Assembly (NCBI RefSeq): GCF_029407905.1
Contig: NC_073637.1
Location: 53,134,501 to 53,198,500 of the forward strand
Length of the DNA: 64,000 bases
Reading direction: 5' to 3'
Source of the DNA: Bubalus kerabau
Taxonomy: Eukaryota > Chordata > Mammalia > Artiodactyla > Bovidae
Shown: one piece after another, positions 44,956-56,059 of the stretch
Layout: every line of letters starts with the position of its first letter
Numbering within the stretch: position 1 is the first letter of the stretch
Notes under the pieces: generated by a model
Databases searched by the model: none
Seen by the model: only the letters and a program-made list of their open reading frames with translations
Told to the model about the DNA's origin: nothing
Translations under genes and position numbers: made by a program

Positions 44956-45594
44956 TGGAGATAGGAAATTGAATAATTCTAAACTAAATTGTGTCATTAA
45001 CTCTAACAAGACAAGGTAAAATATAGAAATCAGAAAGTCACAGCTGTTTAAATAACACAAATACATTCTGAAAAAGTTGCCTTGTATACAATTACTCTTG
45101 TGTTATACACACAGAGCTTCATTTTTTTTTTTAAATCTAGTTTTCTTGGTACTTTCAACTAGTTTTTCCATCAGAAAAACACTCCTTTGAATTGTGACAT
45201 AAGAATGAGAAGAACTTTTTGATTCCTCAATTTCTAGCTGCCATTTGAAAAGCCAACCTAAAATTTTTTTGAGCCCATTCATCTTACACTTATGGTCTAA
45301 AAAAGTCTGCTGTATTTCTTATCAGAGAAGACATTAAAGGAGAAGGGGGTTGGAAAATCATAAAGTTAAGCCACCATGAGGGGTCAAATAACTATTTAAA
45401 TTTTAGAAAATTTGAAAGAAAAATATAGAACATTAAGAAAAAATAAATCCTACCAGATAACAACTAAGTGTGGGAAGTAAGAAGAAGATGGAAATAACTT
45501 AGAACAAAAATGAAAAATCAGTGATCTAATCAGCATAGTAAAGGAATTACAGAAAGTAAAAAACCAAAAAAGCAAATAGCATATTTGTGGAAAT
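44956..45594. other. AT-rich DNA, no recognised feature
   Basis: About 640 bp. No gene or repeat recognised. Confidence 0.5.
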
Positions 45595-45825
45595 TTAAAT
45601 TCTGGAGCCGAAGTGTGTGATTTTAAATCCCAACTCTGTTACTTTATAGCAATGTGATCTGGACAATTACTCTTAATTACTTTTTTTCTCATATCTCTGT
45701 TTTCTCAACTGAAAATTGAAAAAATTTCAAGGCTACTTTATAGGGATGTTGAAGCACAGTACAGGATAGGGCTGCTGAGAGGAATAAATGAATTATTACA
45801 GGAGAAGTGCTTAAAATAAATAAAA
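45595..45825 (+). mobile_element. MIR SINE, diverged
   Basis: AATTCTGGAGCCGAAGTGTG, AATCCCAACTCTGTTACTTT, GCAATGTGATCTGGACAATT, GTTTTCTCAACTGAAAATTG and a 3' AGAAGTGCTTAAAAT block follow the MIR consensus order. Confidence 0.65.
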
Positions 45826-45889
45826 GCAAATCACAAGACTAGATATGTTTTTTAAAAGAAGTAAACAGTAAGTGAAGAATTTTTGTTTT

Positions 45890-46104
45890 TTGCTTTTTTT
45901 AACTTTTTATTTTGTATGGGATAGAGCTGATAAACAATGCTGTGATAGTTTCAGGTGAATAGCAACGGGACTCAGCCATACATATACCTGTATCCATTCT
46001 CTCTCAAACTCCCCTCCCATCCAGGCTGCCACATAACCTTGAACAGATTTCCATTGTGCTAAAGTATGTCCTTGTTGGTTACCTATTTTAAATATAGCAG
46101 TGAG
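45890..46104 (-). mobile_element. L1 3' end, cetartiodactyl type
   Basis: Antisense L1 3' UTR of a second family: GATAGTTTCAGGTGAATAGC, GGGACTCAGCCATACATATA, CTCCCCTCCCATCCAGGCTG, TCCTTGTTGGTTACCTATTT. The 3' UTR differs from that at 44715-44955. It abuts the next BovB. Confidence 0.82.
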
Positions 46105-46105
46105 T

Positions 46106-47241
46106 TTTGTTGTACTTCTTCAGTCATTAAGTCATGTCCAACTCTTTGTGACCTCATGGACTTAGCATGCCAGGCTCCTCTGTCCTCCACTAACTCTGAG
46201 TTTGCTCAGATTCATATCCATTGAGTCAGTGATGCTATCTAGCCATCTCATCTGGTTCTTCTTTCTCATTTTGCCTTCACTCTTTCCCAGAAACAGGGTC
46301 TTTTCCAAACAGTCAGCTCTTCGCATCAGGTGGCCAAACCATTGGAGCTTCAGCTTCAGTATTACTCTTTCTAATGAATATCAGGGTTGACTTCCTTTAG
46401 GATTGACTGGTTTGATTTCCTTGAAGTCCAAAGGGACTCCCAAGTCTTCTCCAGAGACACAATTTGAAAGCAATTCTTCAATACTCAGCCTTCTTTATGT
46501 TCCAAATCTTATACCTGTACATGACTACCAGTAAAACGATAGCTTTGACTATACAGACCTTTGCAAAAAGTTGTCTCTGCTTTTCAATACACTTTCTAGG
46601 TTTGTAATAGCTTTCCTTCCAAGGAGCAAGCATCTTTTAATTTCATGGCTGCAATTACTATCTGCAGTGATATTGGAGCCCAAGAAAAGAAAATATGTCA
46701 CTGCTTCCACTTTTACCCTTTTCTTTGCTGTGAAGTAATGGGACCAGATGCCATGATCCTCATTTTTTTAACATTGAATTTCAAGCTAGTTTTTTCACTC
46801 TCCTCTTTTACCTTCATCAAGAGGTTTGGCTCTTCATCACTTTCTGCCATTAGAGTGATATCGTCTGTATATCTGAGGTTGTTGATATTTCTCTGGGCAA
46901 TCTTGATTCCAGCTTGTGATTCATCTAGCCTGGCATTTCACATGATGTACTTTGCATAGAAGTTAAATAAGCAAGGTGATGATATATACCCTTGTTGTAC
47001 TCTTTTCCCAATTTTCAACCAGTCAGTTGTTTCATGTCTGGTTCTAACTATTGCTTCTTGACCCACATATAGGTTCCTCAGGAGATGGGGAAGGTGGTCT
47101 GGTACTGCCACCTCTTTAAGAATTTTCCATAGTTTTTTGTGAGCCACACAGTCAAAGGTTTAGCATAGTCAATGGAGCAAAAGTAAATGTTTTTCTGAAA
47201 CTCCCTTACTTCCTCCATGATCCAAGGAATGTAGGTAATTT
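46106..47241 (-). mobile_element. BovB LINE, 5'-truncated, diverged
   Basis: Minus-strand 3' BovB of about 1.1 kb, from the tail region (CTTCAGTCATTAAGTCATGT) back to the antisense of the start of the RT domain (AATGTAGGTAATTTGATC). It is the most diverged long BovB in the window, so it is old. Confidence 0.87.
46270..47235 (-). pseudogene. BovB reverse transcriptase remnant, heavily broken
   Basis: On the minus strand the piece 47147-46938 retains KLWKILKEVAVPDHLPHLLRN-like sequence (shortened here), QEAIVRTRHETTDW and VQQGYISSPCLFNFYA. The catalytic box lies near 46860, but the frame is broken around it. Later parts are recognisable only as scattered nucleotide similarity. Confidence 0.7.
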
Positions 47242-47669
47242 GATCCGGATTGCATTGGGCTCCACCATGCTGGATCTATATTCTGAGACTTTTAAGAGAA
47301 TCTTTTATATTGGGTAAGCATCCCAAATTTATGACAAATTGTATTAATCTTTGTCTTTTTAACTTTTGAAATTTCCTAACAAGTCTATACATCAAATATA
47401 ATATTTAGTACACAACTTTATATTATTTTATATTTTATATACATTTATTAAGGGGAATTTGATGTTAATGTAATAAAGTGGCTTTATAATTTGCATTATA
47501 GTTATTTTAGTTAGCATAATAAGATTGTACTTTTAAGGAAAGTCTGAGAAATCTTTATTGAAGTTTAAACAGAAGGCCATTATCACTTTATCTTTCATAG
47601 TTTCTATGTCTTAAATGTAATGCTGAAATAGCTTGGATTTACAGATTTATCCCTTGTTCTGATATTTAT
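47242..47669. other. AT-rich DNA, no recognised feature
   Basis: About 430 bp. Nothing recognised. Confidence 0.45.
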
Positions 47670-47962
47670 CAATACTTGTGAATAACCATATTAATAAAAA
47701 TATCATGCTGCCTTAAGTATTATGCCTTATAACTATGATCCATACTTTATATACATTACTTCTAATTCTTATAAACTAATTTTACATGGCTTTAATTATA
47801 AAAGTTTGATCCAAGGAAGAAAAATGACATAACAAATCTGTATAATATTTATCTATAGCAAGAGTGAGTAAAGCCATTGATCAATCTAAAGGTAAAATAA
47901 TAAAAATTTTATAAACTATACAGTGCTATGCAAGATTAATTCCTATTATTCTACCTGAAGAT
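47670..47962. repeat. Dispersed duplication, copy 1
   Basis: About 290 bp similar (around 80% by eye) to 56334-56570 and, after an L1 insertion there, to 60681-60708. Shared blocks include CTTAAGTATTATGCCTT, CTTTATATACATTA, TATAATATTTAT, AAAGCCATTGATCAATC and, past the L1, CTATT/ACTATTCTACC with GAAGATAA. No named family was recognised. Confidence 0.75.
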
Positions 47963-48315
47963 AATGAAACTTAGCAAATTTATTTTAACTTACATTCTCT
48001 TGCTCATTACAGAGCTAATTTTATGTAACTGATATTAAAAATTTATCCTATAGTAGTGAGAGAAAGACAATTTGGTTTGTTCATGGATGTATAAATACAA
48101 ATTGTTGGAATATGAAACTACATCTTTCTATGCTAAATTTTCTTATATTTATTTCACAATACTTGCTGCACTTTTTGTTAGTCTGATGCTCAAATGATAG
48201 TTAAATATAATGTAAATATATTTAATTATTTAAATACAATGTAAATATCACATACAAGCTTATATGAATAAAATAAAAGATTAGGGAGCCATAGTTTATG
48301 TGGGATTATTACAAT
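47963..48315. other. AT-rich DNA, no recognised feature
   Basis: About 350 bp preceding the twin-primed L1. Nothing recognised. Confidence 0.45.
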
Positions 48316-48776
48316 AAGAAGTAGACGTTCTTTTTAATATCTGGGTAATATTCCATCGTGTACATGTACCAAAGCTTTCTTATCCATTCATCTGTCAGTG
48401 GACATCTAGGTTGCTTCCACGTCCTGGCTGTTATAAACAGTATTGCAATGAACATTGGAGTACACACATCTCTTTCAATTCTGGTTTCCTCAGTGTGTAT
48501 GCCCAGCAGTGGGATTGCTGGGTTGTATGGCAGTTTTATTTGCAGTTTTTTAAGAAATCTCCACACTGTTCTCCATAGTGACTGTATTAGTTTGCATTCC
48601 CACCAACAGTGTAAGAGGGTTCCTTTTTCTCTGCACCCTCTCCAGCATTTATTGTTTGTAGACATTTTGATAGCAGCCATTCTGACCGGCTTGAGATGGT
48701 ACCTCATTGTGGTTTTGATTTGCATTTTTCTGATAATGAGTGATGTTGAGCATCTTTTCATGTGTTTGTTACCCAT
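48309..48776 (-). pseudogene. L1 ORF2 C-terminal fragment in the inverted segment
   Basis: A 155-codon open stretch with CWRGCREKGTLLHCWWECK, SLWRTVWRFLKKLQ, IPLLGIHTEE and WYMYTMEYYPDIKKN. It covers only the cysteine-rich C-terminal region, and the inversion separates it from its natural stop. Confidence 0.85.
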
Positions 48777-48990
48777 CTATATGTCTTCTTTGGAGAAATG
48801 TCTGTTTAGTTCTTTGGTCCATTTTTTTATTGGGTCGCTTATTTTTCTGGAATTGAGCTGCAGGAGTTGCTTGTATATTTTTGAGATTAATTCTTTGTCA
48901 GTTGCTTCATTTGCTATTATTTTCTCCCATTCTGAAGGCTGTCTTTTCACCTTGCTTATCGTTTCCTTTGTTGTGCAAAAACTTTTAAGT
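48324..48990 (-). mobile_element. L1, inverted 5' portion (twin-primed)
   Basis: Antisense ORF2 C-terminal L1. On the minus strand it ends with the YYPDIKKN-coding area (ATTACCCAGATATTAAAAAG). The forward L1 starting at 48991 begins CATTTGAATCAGTTCTAATG, the very next part of the element. Inverted 5' segment plus forward 3' segment, contiguous in the source L1, is the hallmark of twin priming. Confidence 0.9.
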
Positions 48991-49463
48991 CATTTGAATC
49001 AGTTCTAATGAGGTGGATGAAACTGGAGCCTATTATACAGAGCGAAGTAAGAAAGAAAGAAAAACACCAATACAGTATATTAACACATATATATGGAATT
49101 TAGAAAGATGGTACGATGACCCACTATGTGAGACAGCAAAAGAGACACAGATGTAAAGAACAGACTTTTGGACTCTGTGGGAGAAGGCAAGGGTGGGATG
49201 ATATGAGAGAATAGCATTAAAACATGTATATTATCATATGTGGAATAGATTGCCAATCCAGGTTTGAGACATAAGATAGGGTGCTGAGGGCTGGTGCACT
49301 GGGATGACCCTGAGGGATGGGATGGGGGAAGGAGGTGGGAGGGAGGGTCAGGGTGGGGAAAACATGTACACCCATTGCTGATTCATGTGAATGTATGGCA
49401 AAAACCACCACAATATTGTAAAGTAATTAGCCTCCAATTAAAATAAATTAAAAAAAAAAAAAA
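48991..49463 (+). mobile_element. L1, forward 3' portion with A-tail
   Basis: From the last ORF2 codons (FESVLMRWMKLEPI-coding region) through the 3' UTR (GACCCACTATGTGAGACAGC, GGGATGACCCTGAGGGATGG, AGTAATTAGCCTCCAATTAA) to the A-run at 49451-49463. It is the forward half of the twin-primed L1. Confidence 0.92.
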
Positions 49464-49696
49464 GAAAAGTTGAACAGCTAGTAGAGCAACAATTATCTCT
49501 TAATCATATTGCCTCAACTACTACTAGTCCTTGGAATTCTCCTGTCTTTGTTATTAAGAAGAAATCTGGGAAATGGAGAATGTTAACTGATTTAAGAAAA
49601 ATTAATGCTATAATCAAACCTATGGGTGCTTTACTACTAGGCATTCCATCACCCTCTATGATACCACAAAATTGGAAAATAAAAATCATTGATCTT
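49464..49696 (+). pseudogene. Endogenous retrovirus pol (RT N-terminal) fragment
   Basis: Reading from 49466, 77 codons are open with no stop. They show the N-terminal retroviral reverse transcriptase signature: SPWNSPVFVIKKKSGKWRML, then TDLRKINAII and GIPSPSMIPQNWKIKIIDL. This is the fingers/early-palm part, closest in style to class II (betaretrovirus-like) pol. The catalytic YxDD box and everything downstream are absent, so it has no activity. It lies directly after an L1 A-tail. It ends in AATAAA (49678-49683), 13 bases, then an A9 run. No gag, env or LTR is nearby. Confidence 0.85.
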
Positions 49697-49711
49697 AAAA
49701 AAAAAGAAGTA

Positions 49712-49832
49712 CACATGTATACCTGTGGCAGATTCCTTTTGATATATGGCAAAACCAATACAATATTGTAAAGTTAAATAAAATAAAATTTAACAAAAAA
49801 AATAAAAAAAATGAAGTTAATACTAAAAAAAG
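49712..49832 (+). mobile_element. L1 3' tail inserted in an A-tract
   Basis: The last 60-70 bp of ruminant L1 (CATGTATACCTGTGGCAGAT, GATATATGGCAAAACCAATA) and a long A-rich tail. The sequence (A)9GAAGTA at 49697-49711 recurs exactly at 49833-49847, giving a target duplication of at least 6 and up to 15 bp. Confidence 0.85.
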
Positions 49833-49847
49833 AAAAAAAAAGAAGTA

Positions 49848-50569
49848 AACTTTCACTTTATTTTAAAGCAAACATGGATTTATAAAACTATTTTTCAAGT
49901 GCATGTAATTTGAACTCCTTAAAAAAAAAGCCTAAAGACCTACAAAGTACGTGATATGTGTATAGCTATTCAATATAAAATTGCTGTAATGTGTGGAAAA
50001 TTAAGGTATATTAATTAAATTATTTATATTTCTTTTTTCTGAATCTTAAGATAGCTATAAAATTATTGGGTATCATTATTGGGTATTATTTGTTTTTAAA
50101 CTTTAATATTTCTTGATTCGTACCTGTGTACTTTGCACAGTAATATATATTGGAAATTTTAAAACATAAATATTACTTGACAGCTGTTCCTTACTCCTGC
50201 TATGATTGACTATAAAATGCATAAACAGTAAATTTTGATTGATTGTTGGACTTCAGAAATAATATCTATTAGAGACTGGATTATGTTATCTTCCTCCAAA
50301 GACTAGTAATTCTTGATATAGAAGGGAAGTGACTTATTTTCTTGTCACCTTGAACTTTAGTAGTTTTCATTTCTGATTTTATAGTTTTTATATTTGTGAT
50401 CTATGGAAAGCTCAAAATGTTTGTCAGCCCTGTAACTTTTCAGGACTCAGTCTCTAAACTTTGTGTCCCTGTCAAAGTTCAACTTTAGGTTTCACTGGGG
50501 TAGGTCGGGAGTATATATTAGTCTACAATGTAGGCTCATTTTGCCAAGGCTCCTAGTGTCTCAGTTTGA
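49848..50569. other. AT-rich DNA, no recognised feature
   Basis: About 720 bp. No repeat or gene recognised. Confidence 0.5.
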
Positions 50570-50780
50570 TAGTGAAAGTGAAAGTGAAAGTGAAGTTGCT
50601 CAGTCATGTCTAACTCTTTGCGACCCCATGGACTGTAGCCTACCAGGTTCTACCGTCTGTGGGCTTTTCCAGGCAAGAATACTGGAGTGGGTTGCCATTT
50701 CCTTCTCCAGGAGATCTTCCCGACCCAGGGATTGAGCCCAGGTCTCCCGCATTGTAGGCAGACACTTTACTGTCTGAGGA
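50570..50780 (-). mobile_element. Bov-tA SINE
   Basis: Minus-strand copy preceded by a (GTGAAA)n run at 50574-50592. It has the tail, body and antisense head (GGTCTCCCGCATTGTAGGCA). Confidence 0.92.
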
Positions 50781-50949
50781 ACAATATGTTAATTACATTT
50801 TGCTACTCTAGGGAGATGAGTGTTCTAATAATCTGCTGATAATTCCTTCCCTGATGCTGATCAAAGTCTACATTCTCTGTTCCAGCAGTAAGTGACAAAG
50901 CAGGTGACAATACTTGGATGGTCTTACTCTGTGCACCTATAGCATTGTC
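50781..50949. other. Short spacer
   Basis: Unrecognised spacer between a SINE and a BovB. Confidence 0.4.
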
Positions 50950-51873
50950 ATGGAGTACATAAAGGCTGTATATTGTCACCCTGCTTATTTAACTTATATG
51001 CAGAGTACATCATGAGAAATGCTGGGCTGGAAGAAGCACAAGCTGGAATCAAGACTGCCGGGAGAAATATCAATAACCTCAGATATGCAGATGACACCAC
51101 CCTTATGGCAGAAAGTGAAGAGGAACTAAAAAGCCTCTTGATGAAAGTGAAAGAGGAGAGTGAAAAAGTTGGCTTAAAGCTCAACATTCAGAAAACTAAG
51201 ATCATGGCATCCGGTCCCATCACTTCATGGGAAATAGATGGCGAAACAGTGGAAACAGTGTCAGACTTTATTTTTTGGGGCTCCAAAATCACTGCAGATA
51301 GTGACTGCAGCCATGAAATTAAAAGATGCTTACTGCTTGGAAGGAAAGTTATGACCAACCTAGATAGCATATTGAAAAGCAGAGATATTACTTTGCCATC
51401 AAAGGTCCATCTAGTCAAGGCTATGGTTTTTCCAGTGGTCATGTATGGATGTGAGAGTTGGACTGTGAAGAAAGCTGAGCACCAAAGAATTGATGCTTTT
51501 GAACTGTGGTGTTGGAGAAGACTCTTGAGAGTCCCTTGGACTACAAGAAGATCCAACCAGTCCATCCTAAAGGAGATCAGTCCTGGGTGTTCACTGGAAG
51601 GACTGATGCTAAAGCTGAAACTCCAATACTTTGGCCACCTCATGCGAAGAGTTGACTCATTGGAAAAGACCCTAATGCTGGGAGGGATTGGCAGCAGGAG
51701 GAAAAGGGGATGACAAAGGATGAGATGGCTAGATGGCATCATCGACTAAATGGACATGAGTTTGAGTGAACCCTGAAAGTTGGTGATGGACAGGGAGGCC
51801 TGGCGTGCTGTGATTTATGGGGTCACAAAGAGTCAGACACAAATGAGTGACTGAACTGAACTTAACTGAAGCC
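50950..51873 (+). mobile_element. BovB LINE, 5'-truncated, well preserved
   Basis: Begins within the RT palm (GGAGTACATAAAGGCTGTAT) and ends with the GAACTGAACTTAACTGA terminal repeat. It is the best-preserved BovB reading frame in the window. No clear target-site duplication was found. Confidence 0.93.
50973..51713 (+). pseudogene. BovB reverse transcriptase fragment, 246 codons open
   Basis: An unbroken C-terminal RT fragment. SPCLFNLYAEYIM is followed by NINNLRYADDTTLM with the YADD catalytic box (about residues 33-36), GLKLNIQKTKIM, FIFWGSKITADSD, LLLGRKVMTNLDSILK, LWCWRRLLRVPW and a basic end GGIGSRRKRG, then stop. The upstream endonuclease and fingers are missing and no promoter is present, so the open frame marks a young insertion rather than a working gene. 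Confidence 0.9.
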
Positions 51874-52694
51874 ATCAATTTAAGTGAATATACACATGGA
51901 CTTCTGGTTACCCCTCTCTGCACAACTTTATCTTCTCCATGCTCCATTCCACAAAATCCAGTTGCTCTGTTTGCCCTGATCTCTGAAATCTTCCTTCTCA
52001 AATCAGTGGAATCACAATACTCTTTGTAAACTTCAATTCTCCGTACCACTGTTGGGAAATTCTTCCCAGTAGAGAACTGGGTGGGATCTAGGGCTGAAGG
52101 CATGAAGAGAATATAATGAGTTTACTGTTGTGCAAACTGAGCTGCTTCCAAGAAAGGTGAAGAGTTTGGCAGTCACGGCCAGTACCCTATATGGAATGTG
52201 TAAGGCAATGATTACAATGACCTTTCTCTTCTCTTAAACTTTTATCTTCTGCCATGCCTCACATTGGCCAAACTCAAATTGAAGCAGGTTGGCCAGAGGG
52301 CAAGGGCTGGTGATGTAGTTTACAGCCCTCCTCCCTGGTGGTATAGCAAAGGAAGCAGAGACATTTTAGTGAGGGAAAGGAATAACCAACCTAGAGACAT
52401 TTCTGAATTTAGGACAAGTAATCTTAAATTTATAATGGAATACACTTTTACTCACATATTCATATAATCATCAGTACACTGTGAAAATTAAACAAAAATC
52501 CAGTTCATTACCTTGAATTATAATATTTTATATATATATATATATAAAGTCTCAATGTCATCAAAAGGAATATAAACTAATATTCCTATAGATTTTACAA
52601 ATATTCTAGAGCTTGAATAAATTTAAAGATCTTTTAAAAGGCAGATTCAAAGCCAGACAGGCATAACTGATATAATTTTTAGAAGATTAAATAA
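51874..52694. other. Possible old repeat and AT-rich DNA
   Basis: The part 51890-52440 has moderate G+C and text (CATTGGCCAAACTCAAATTG, AGAGGGCAAGGGCTGGTGAT) resembling an old mammalian LTR or transposon relic I cannot name. A (TA)n run lies at 52530-52546. No gene recognised. Confidence 0.35.
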
Positions 52695-52856
52695 TAGTCA
52701 CTTTTCTAGTTTTCTAGGAGCTACATATACTTGCTAATCTTCACAAGAATTTTTAAGCTAAATGTATTATTGTTCCTAATTTGCAGGCCAGCAAACTGAG
52801 TCTCAGAAAGACTAATTAAATTTCCCAGGATCACAAAGCTGTTAAGTGATAAGGCC
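52695..52856 (-). mobile_element. MIR SINE, antisense, SINE-interrupted
   Basis: TTGTTCCTAATTTGCAGGCC, AGCAAACTGAGTCTCAGAAA, TTTCCCAGGATCACAAAGCT and GTTAAGTGATAAGG follow the antisense MIR order. The SINE at 52857 interrupts it. GCCAGTTCTGCGCAAATCC after the SINE may be its continuation. Confidence 0.7.
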
Positions 52857-53107
52857 TGCTGCTAAGTCACTTCAATCGTGTCTAAGTCTGTGCAACCCCA
52901 TAGACGGCAGACCACCAGGCCCCGCTGTCCCTGGGATTCTCCAGGCAAAAACACTGGAGTGGGTTGCCATTTCCTTCTCCAATGCATGAAAGTGAAAAGT
53001 GAAAGTGAAGTCACTCAATCGTGTCCGACCCTCAGCGACCCCATGGACTGCAGCCTTCCAGGCTCCTCCGTCCATGGGATTTTCCAGGCAAGAGTACTGG
53101 AGTGGGG
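52857..53107 (-). mobile_element. Bov-A2 SINE, 5'-shortened
   Basis: A minus-strand dimer with a GAAAGTGAAAAGTGAAAGTG linker. It lacks the final TGCCATTGCCTTCTC part, so the 5' end of the element is missing. Confidence 0.93.
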
Positions 53108-53231
53108 TCCATAAGCCAGTTCTGCGCAAATCCAAAGTTTACCTTATGAATAGTGCAAGCCACTGAATATTAAAGGCAATTAAGTTAATGAGACGGCATT
53201 TTATTTAAAAAGGAAAGGAATGCATGTGTGC

Positions 53232-53441
53232 CTGCCCTCTTCAGTCATGTCCCACTCTTTTGCGACCCTATGAACGGTAGCCTTCCAGACTCCTCCTGTG
53301 TTAGATTTTCCAGGCAAGAATACTTGAGTGGGTTGCCATGCCCTCCTCCAGGGGATCTTCCCAACTCAAGGATCAAACCCACATTTCCTGCATCTCTTGC
53401 ATCACAAGCAGATTCTTTACCCACTGAGCCACCTGGTAAGC
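53232..53441 (-). mobile_element. Bov-tA SINE
   Basis: Minus-strand copy: CTTCAGTCATGTCCCACTCT tail, body, and an antisense head with an extra CATCTCTTG insertion before ATCACAAGCAGATTCTTTAC. Confidence 0.91.
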
Positions 53442-53862
53442 CTGAGGAAAAGAATAATACAAAATAAAAAACAATATTACAATTTATTTAGAAAACCTAT
53501 GAAACAGTCTGGAGGGACTGTCGACTTTAAAAAGCTTTTGGATTATTCAAAGGCATTGGAATTATACCAAAAGACACTGTTTAGAGCACATATGGTTCAT
53601 GGGATATGATTAGTTATAATTAATATCCGTTTTATGTCTAAAGGTCTGAAGAAAATTAAGAAAAATAAGTAACAGAAAAATATGGTGAAAAGCATCATAT
53701 TAATGGACTATTTTTTTAATGTTCTTTTAGTCCAAGGAGAAAAGATATAGTGTATATTAATCACTAGAGGTAGAATGTGAAATCTGTGGTCAGTGTCCAA
53801 TAAAATCCACAATTTCTGAACATTTAAATTTGAAATACCAATATATTTTAACATGATACCTT
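53442..53862. other. AT-rich DNA, no recognised feature
   Basis: About 420 bp. Nothing recognised. Confidence 0.45.
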
Positions 53863-53875
53863 ATTTGATACATTG

Positions 53876-54073
53876 TGTGCGTGTGACAGTCACTCATTCG
53901 TGTCCGACTCTTTGCGACCCCATGGACTATATACAGTCCATAGAATTCTCCAGACCAGAATACTGGAATGGGTAGCCTTTCCCTTCTCCAGGGGATGTTC
54001 CCAACCCAGAATCAAACCTAGGTCACCCTCATTGCAGGCAGATTCTTTATCAGCTGAACCACAAGGGTAGCCC
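53876..54073 (-). mobile_element. Bov-tA SINE with exact target duplication
   Basis: Minus-strand copy running to the antisense head AACCACAAGGGTAGCCC. The 13-mer ATTTGATACATTG at 53863-53875 and 54074-54086 is exact. Confidence 0.96.
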
Positions 54074-54086
54074 ATTTGATACATTG

Positions 54087-55033
54087 CTTGAAAATTAAAG
54101 GTTATCCTCATCCTTCAATATTTTTATATTAATCAGATCAAATTAAATGTCATTTATATTACAATTCTATTGTAACTTTTCTTGACCTTAAATTTATAAT
54201 AATGTTCTGATGAACTGTTTAAAAGTCTACAGATGATGTTGTAGAAATAATTTAACTTTCATAATTTTCATTTGGAATATTGATTTACAGTAGTAATTCT
54301 ATACTTTTGAACAAAAGATTAGAGAATCATGTATTGAAGTTAGGAAGCAACAGGAGACCAGTGATTTCCTCCCTTTGACATTACAGGCTAGTGTTTACAT
54401 GCAACCTGATATGTGTCGAAAACAATCTCACTTGACAGACTGATAGGCATTTCTCTCTGCTTATTTTTTTTAAAGGCATATCTGTCTCTAATTGTTCTTT
54501 CAATTACAATTAATTTATCCAATTTTATTGCTTGAGTTTTTTACTTCAGAAACTTTCAAATGCTACTAGAAATCTTTCAGCTATTCCTCAAGTCTGGCAA
54601 TTCTAATATTATGGAAAATGATGAAATTATTATTCTCAGTAATCCTCAACAATATGAACAAATCAACACATGGACACTTACAGTATATAAGAATCCAGTG
54701 AATCCAAGAAGCAAAATTACATATTTCTTTCTTACCATTGAGAAGCAAAGAATGAATATTATGGATATGCAGAAATGCCTGAGTAACAAAGTTTGAAATG
54801 TAAAGGCAGTCTGCAACACGCCAATGGAACAGTAGAATTAAAATACTTTAGAAAATATGTCTTGCACAATCTCTTTTACCTTAAACCTGAGAGATATATT
54901 TTAACTGATATTATAAAAACTAAAGTAAAAATGAAATATTAAAATTTTAAATCATTAAAGAATCGACTCAAATATGAATATTTTCCTGAGGTTCTATATT
55001 TTAGATAGCTTTTCAAAGACTCATGTATAATGA
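54087..55033. other. AT-rich DNA, no gene
   Basis: About 950 bp. A 78-codon open frame (54560-54796) has no recognised motif. No repeat family recognised. Confidence 0.5.
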
Positions 55034-55040
55034 CTACCAT

Positions 55041-55267
55041 GCATGTATGTGCTAAGTTACTTCAGTTGTGTCCGATTCTTTGTGACACTATGGACTGTAG
55101 CCTGCAGGCTCCTCTGTCCATGGGATTCTCCAAGCAAGAAGACTGGAATGGGTTGTCATGTCCTCCTCCAGGGGATCTTCTTGACCCAGGGATCTAACCT
55201 CGGTCTCCTGTAACTCCTGCATCGCAGGTGGATTTTTTACTGCTGAGCCACTGGGAAAGTCCAGTGC
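55041..55267 (-). mobile_element. Bov-tA SINE with short target duplication
   Basis: Minus-strand copy: GTGCTAAGTTACTTCAGTTG tail, body, and antisense head ending CCACTGGGAAAGTCC. The 7-mer CTACCAT at 55034-55040 and 55268-55274 flanks it. Confidence 0.92.
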
Positions 55268-55369
55268 CTACCATATATATCTATAAACTATTTGCTTTTG
55301 TCTGTTTTAACCATTAGATTTTACAGATAATGGTTGAAACACTGTTATAAAATATCTGTAAAAGCTAAT

Positions 55370-55440
55370 ATCCAGTACAGTGCTTGGTACCTAGCCCATA
55401 CTCAGTGAATGATATTGCCTTGAACTACTGAATTCACTGT
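55370..55440 (+). mobile_element. Possible MIR 3' end
   Basis: CAGTGCTTGGTACCTAGCCC followed by ACTCAGTGAATGATATTG resembles the MIR 3' portion. It is short and diverged. Confidence 0.4.
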
Positions 55441-56059
55441 AAATTGCTTTGTCTGAATAGTTATATTAGTTAATTTTGTAATACACTTCAGATATAGATT
55501 TTAGAATGAAAGATTTTGTTGGTTAAAAAAATTGCTGAGAGAGTAGCTGGTGTGACACAAAATGAAGAAGTATAAGTGATAAGAAATAAAGATAAAGCAA
55601 CATAGTGCAATTTCTACATCTGACTCTGATGGAGTAGCATGTATTGGACAACTCTTTCATCAAAAACAAGAATAAAAAAAGATAAAACCTTTAAAAGCCA
55701 AATAAAAAAGTACTTGTTGTTAGAATGAAATTACAATAAATACTGGAGACAATTTTTCAGATAGAAGAAAAATAAACCTAGATGAAAAGACTGAAATGAT
55801 AAAACAAGCAAATATGTAGGTAAATCTAAATGTATGTTGAATAAATAAGATAGTATTAGTGTTTTGGGGTGTTTAAATTATATGTAAACTTGTCTACAAA
55901 AACAGTATTACAAACATCATGGGATGGGGTTTAGTTATAATTCTCTAATATTCTTGCTTTATTTGGTAAGTGATAAGGGCTAATTTGTAATTGACCCAAA
56001 TAATCCAGAATACACTTTTTACTCTCTAGGGTTACTACTATCAAAACATGACACTAGCA
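55441..56059. other. AT-rich DNA, no recognised feature
   Basis: About 620 bp. Nothing recognised. Confidence 0.45.

Noticed and set aside
48358..49008. Open frame of 216 codons on the plus strand
   Set aside because: It is the antisense of the L1 ORF2 C-terminal region in the inverted L1 segment. The same antisense frame appears opposite the L1s at 27.8 kb and 59.5 kb.
49464..49696. A resident provirus at this site
   Set aside because: Only 233 bp of pol are present. There is no LTR, gag, env or downstream pol, and the fragment is bounded by L1 tails, so a passenger fragment fits better.
51188..51742. Open frame of 184 codons on the minus strand
   Set aside because: Antisense of the preserved BovB RT fragment. 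No independent support.
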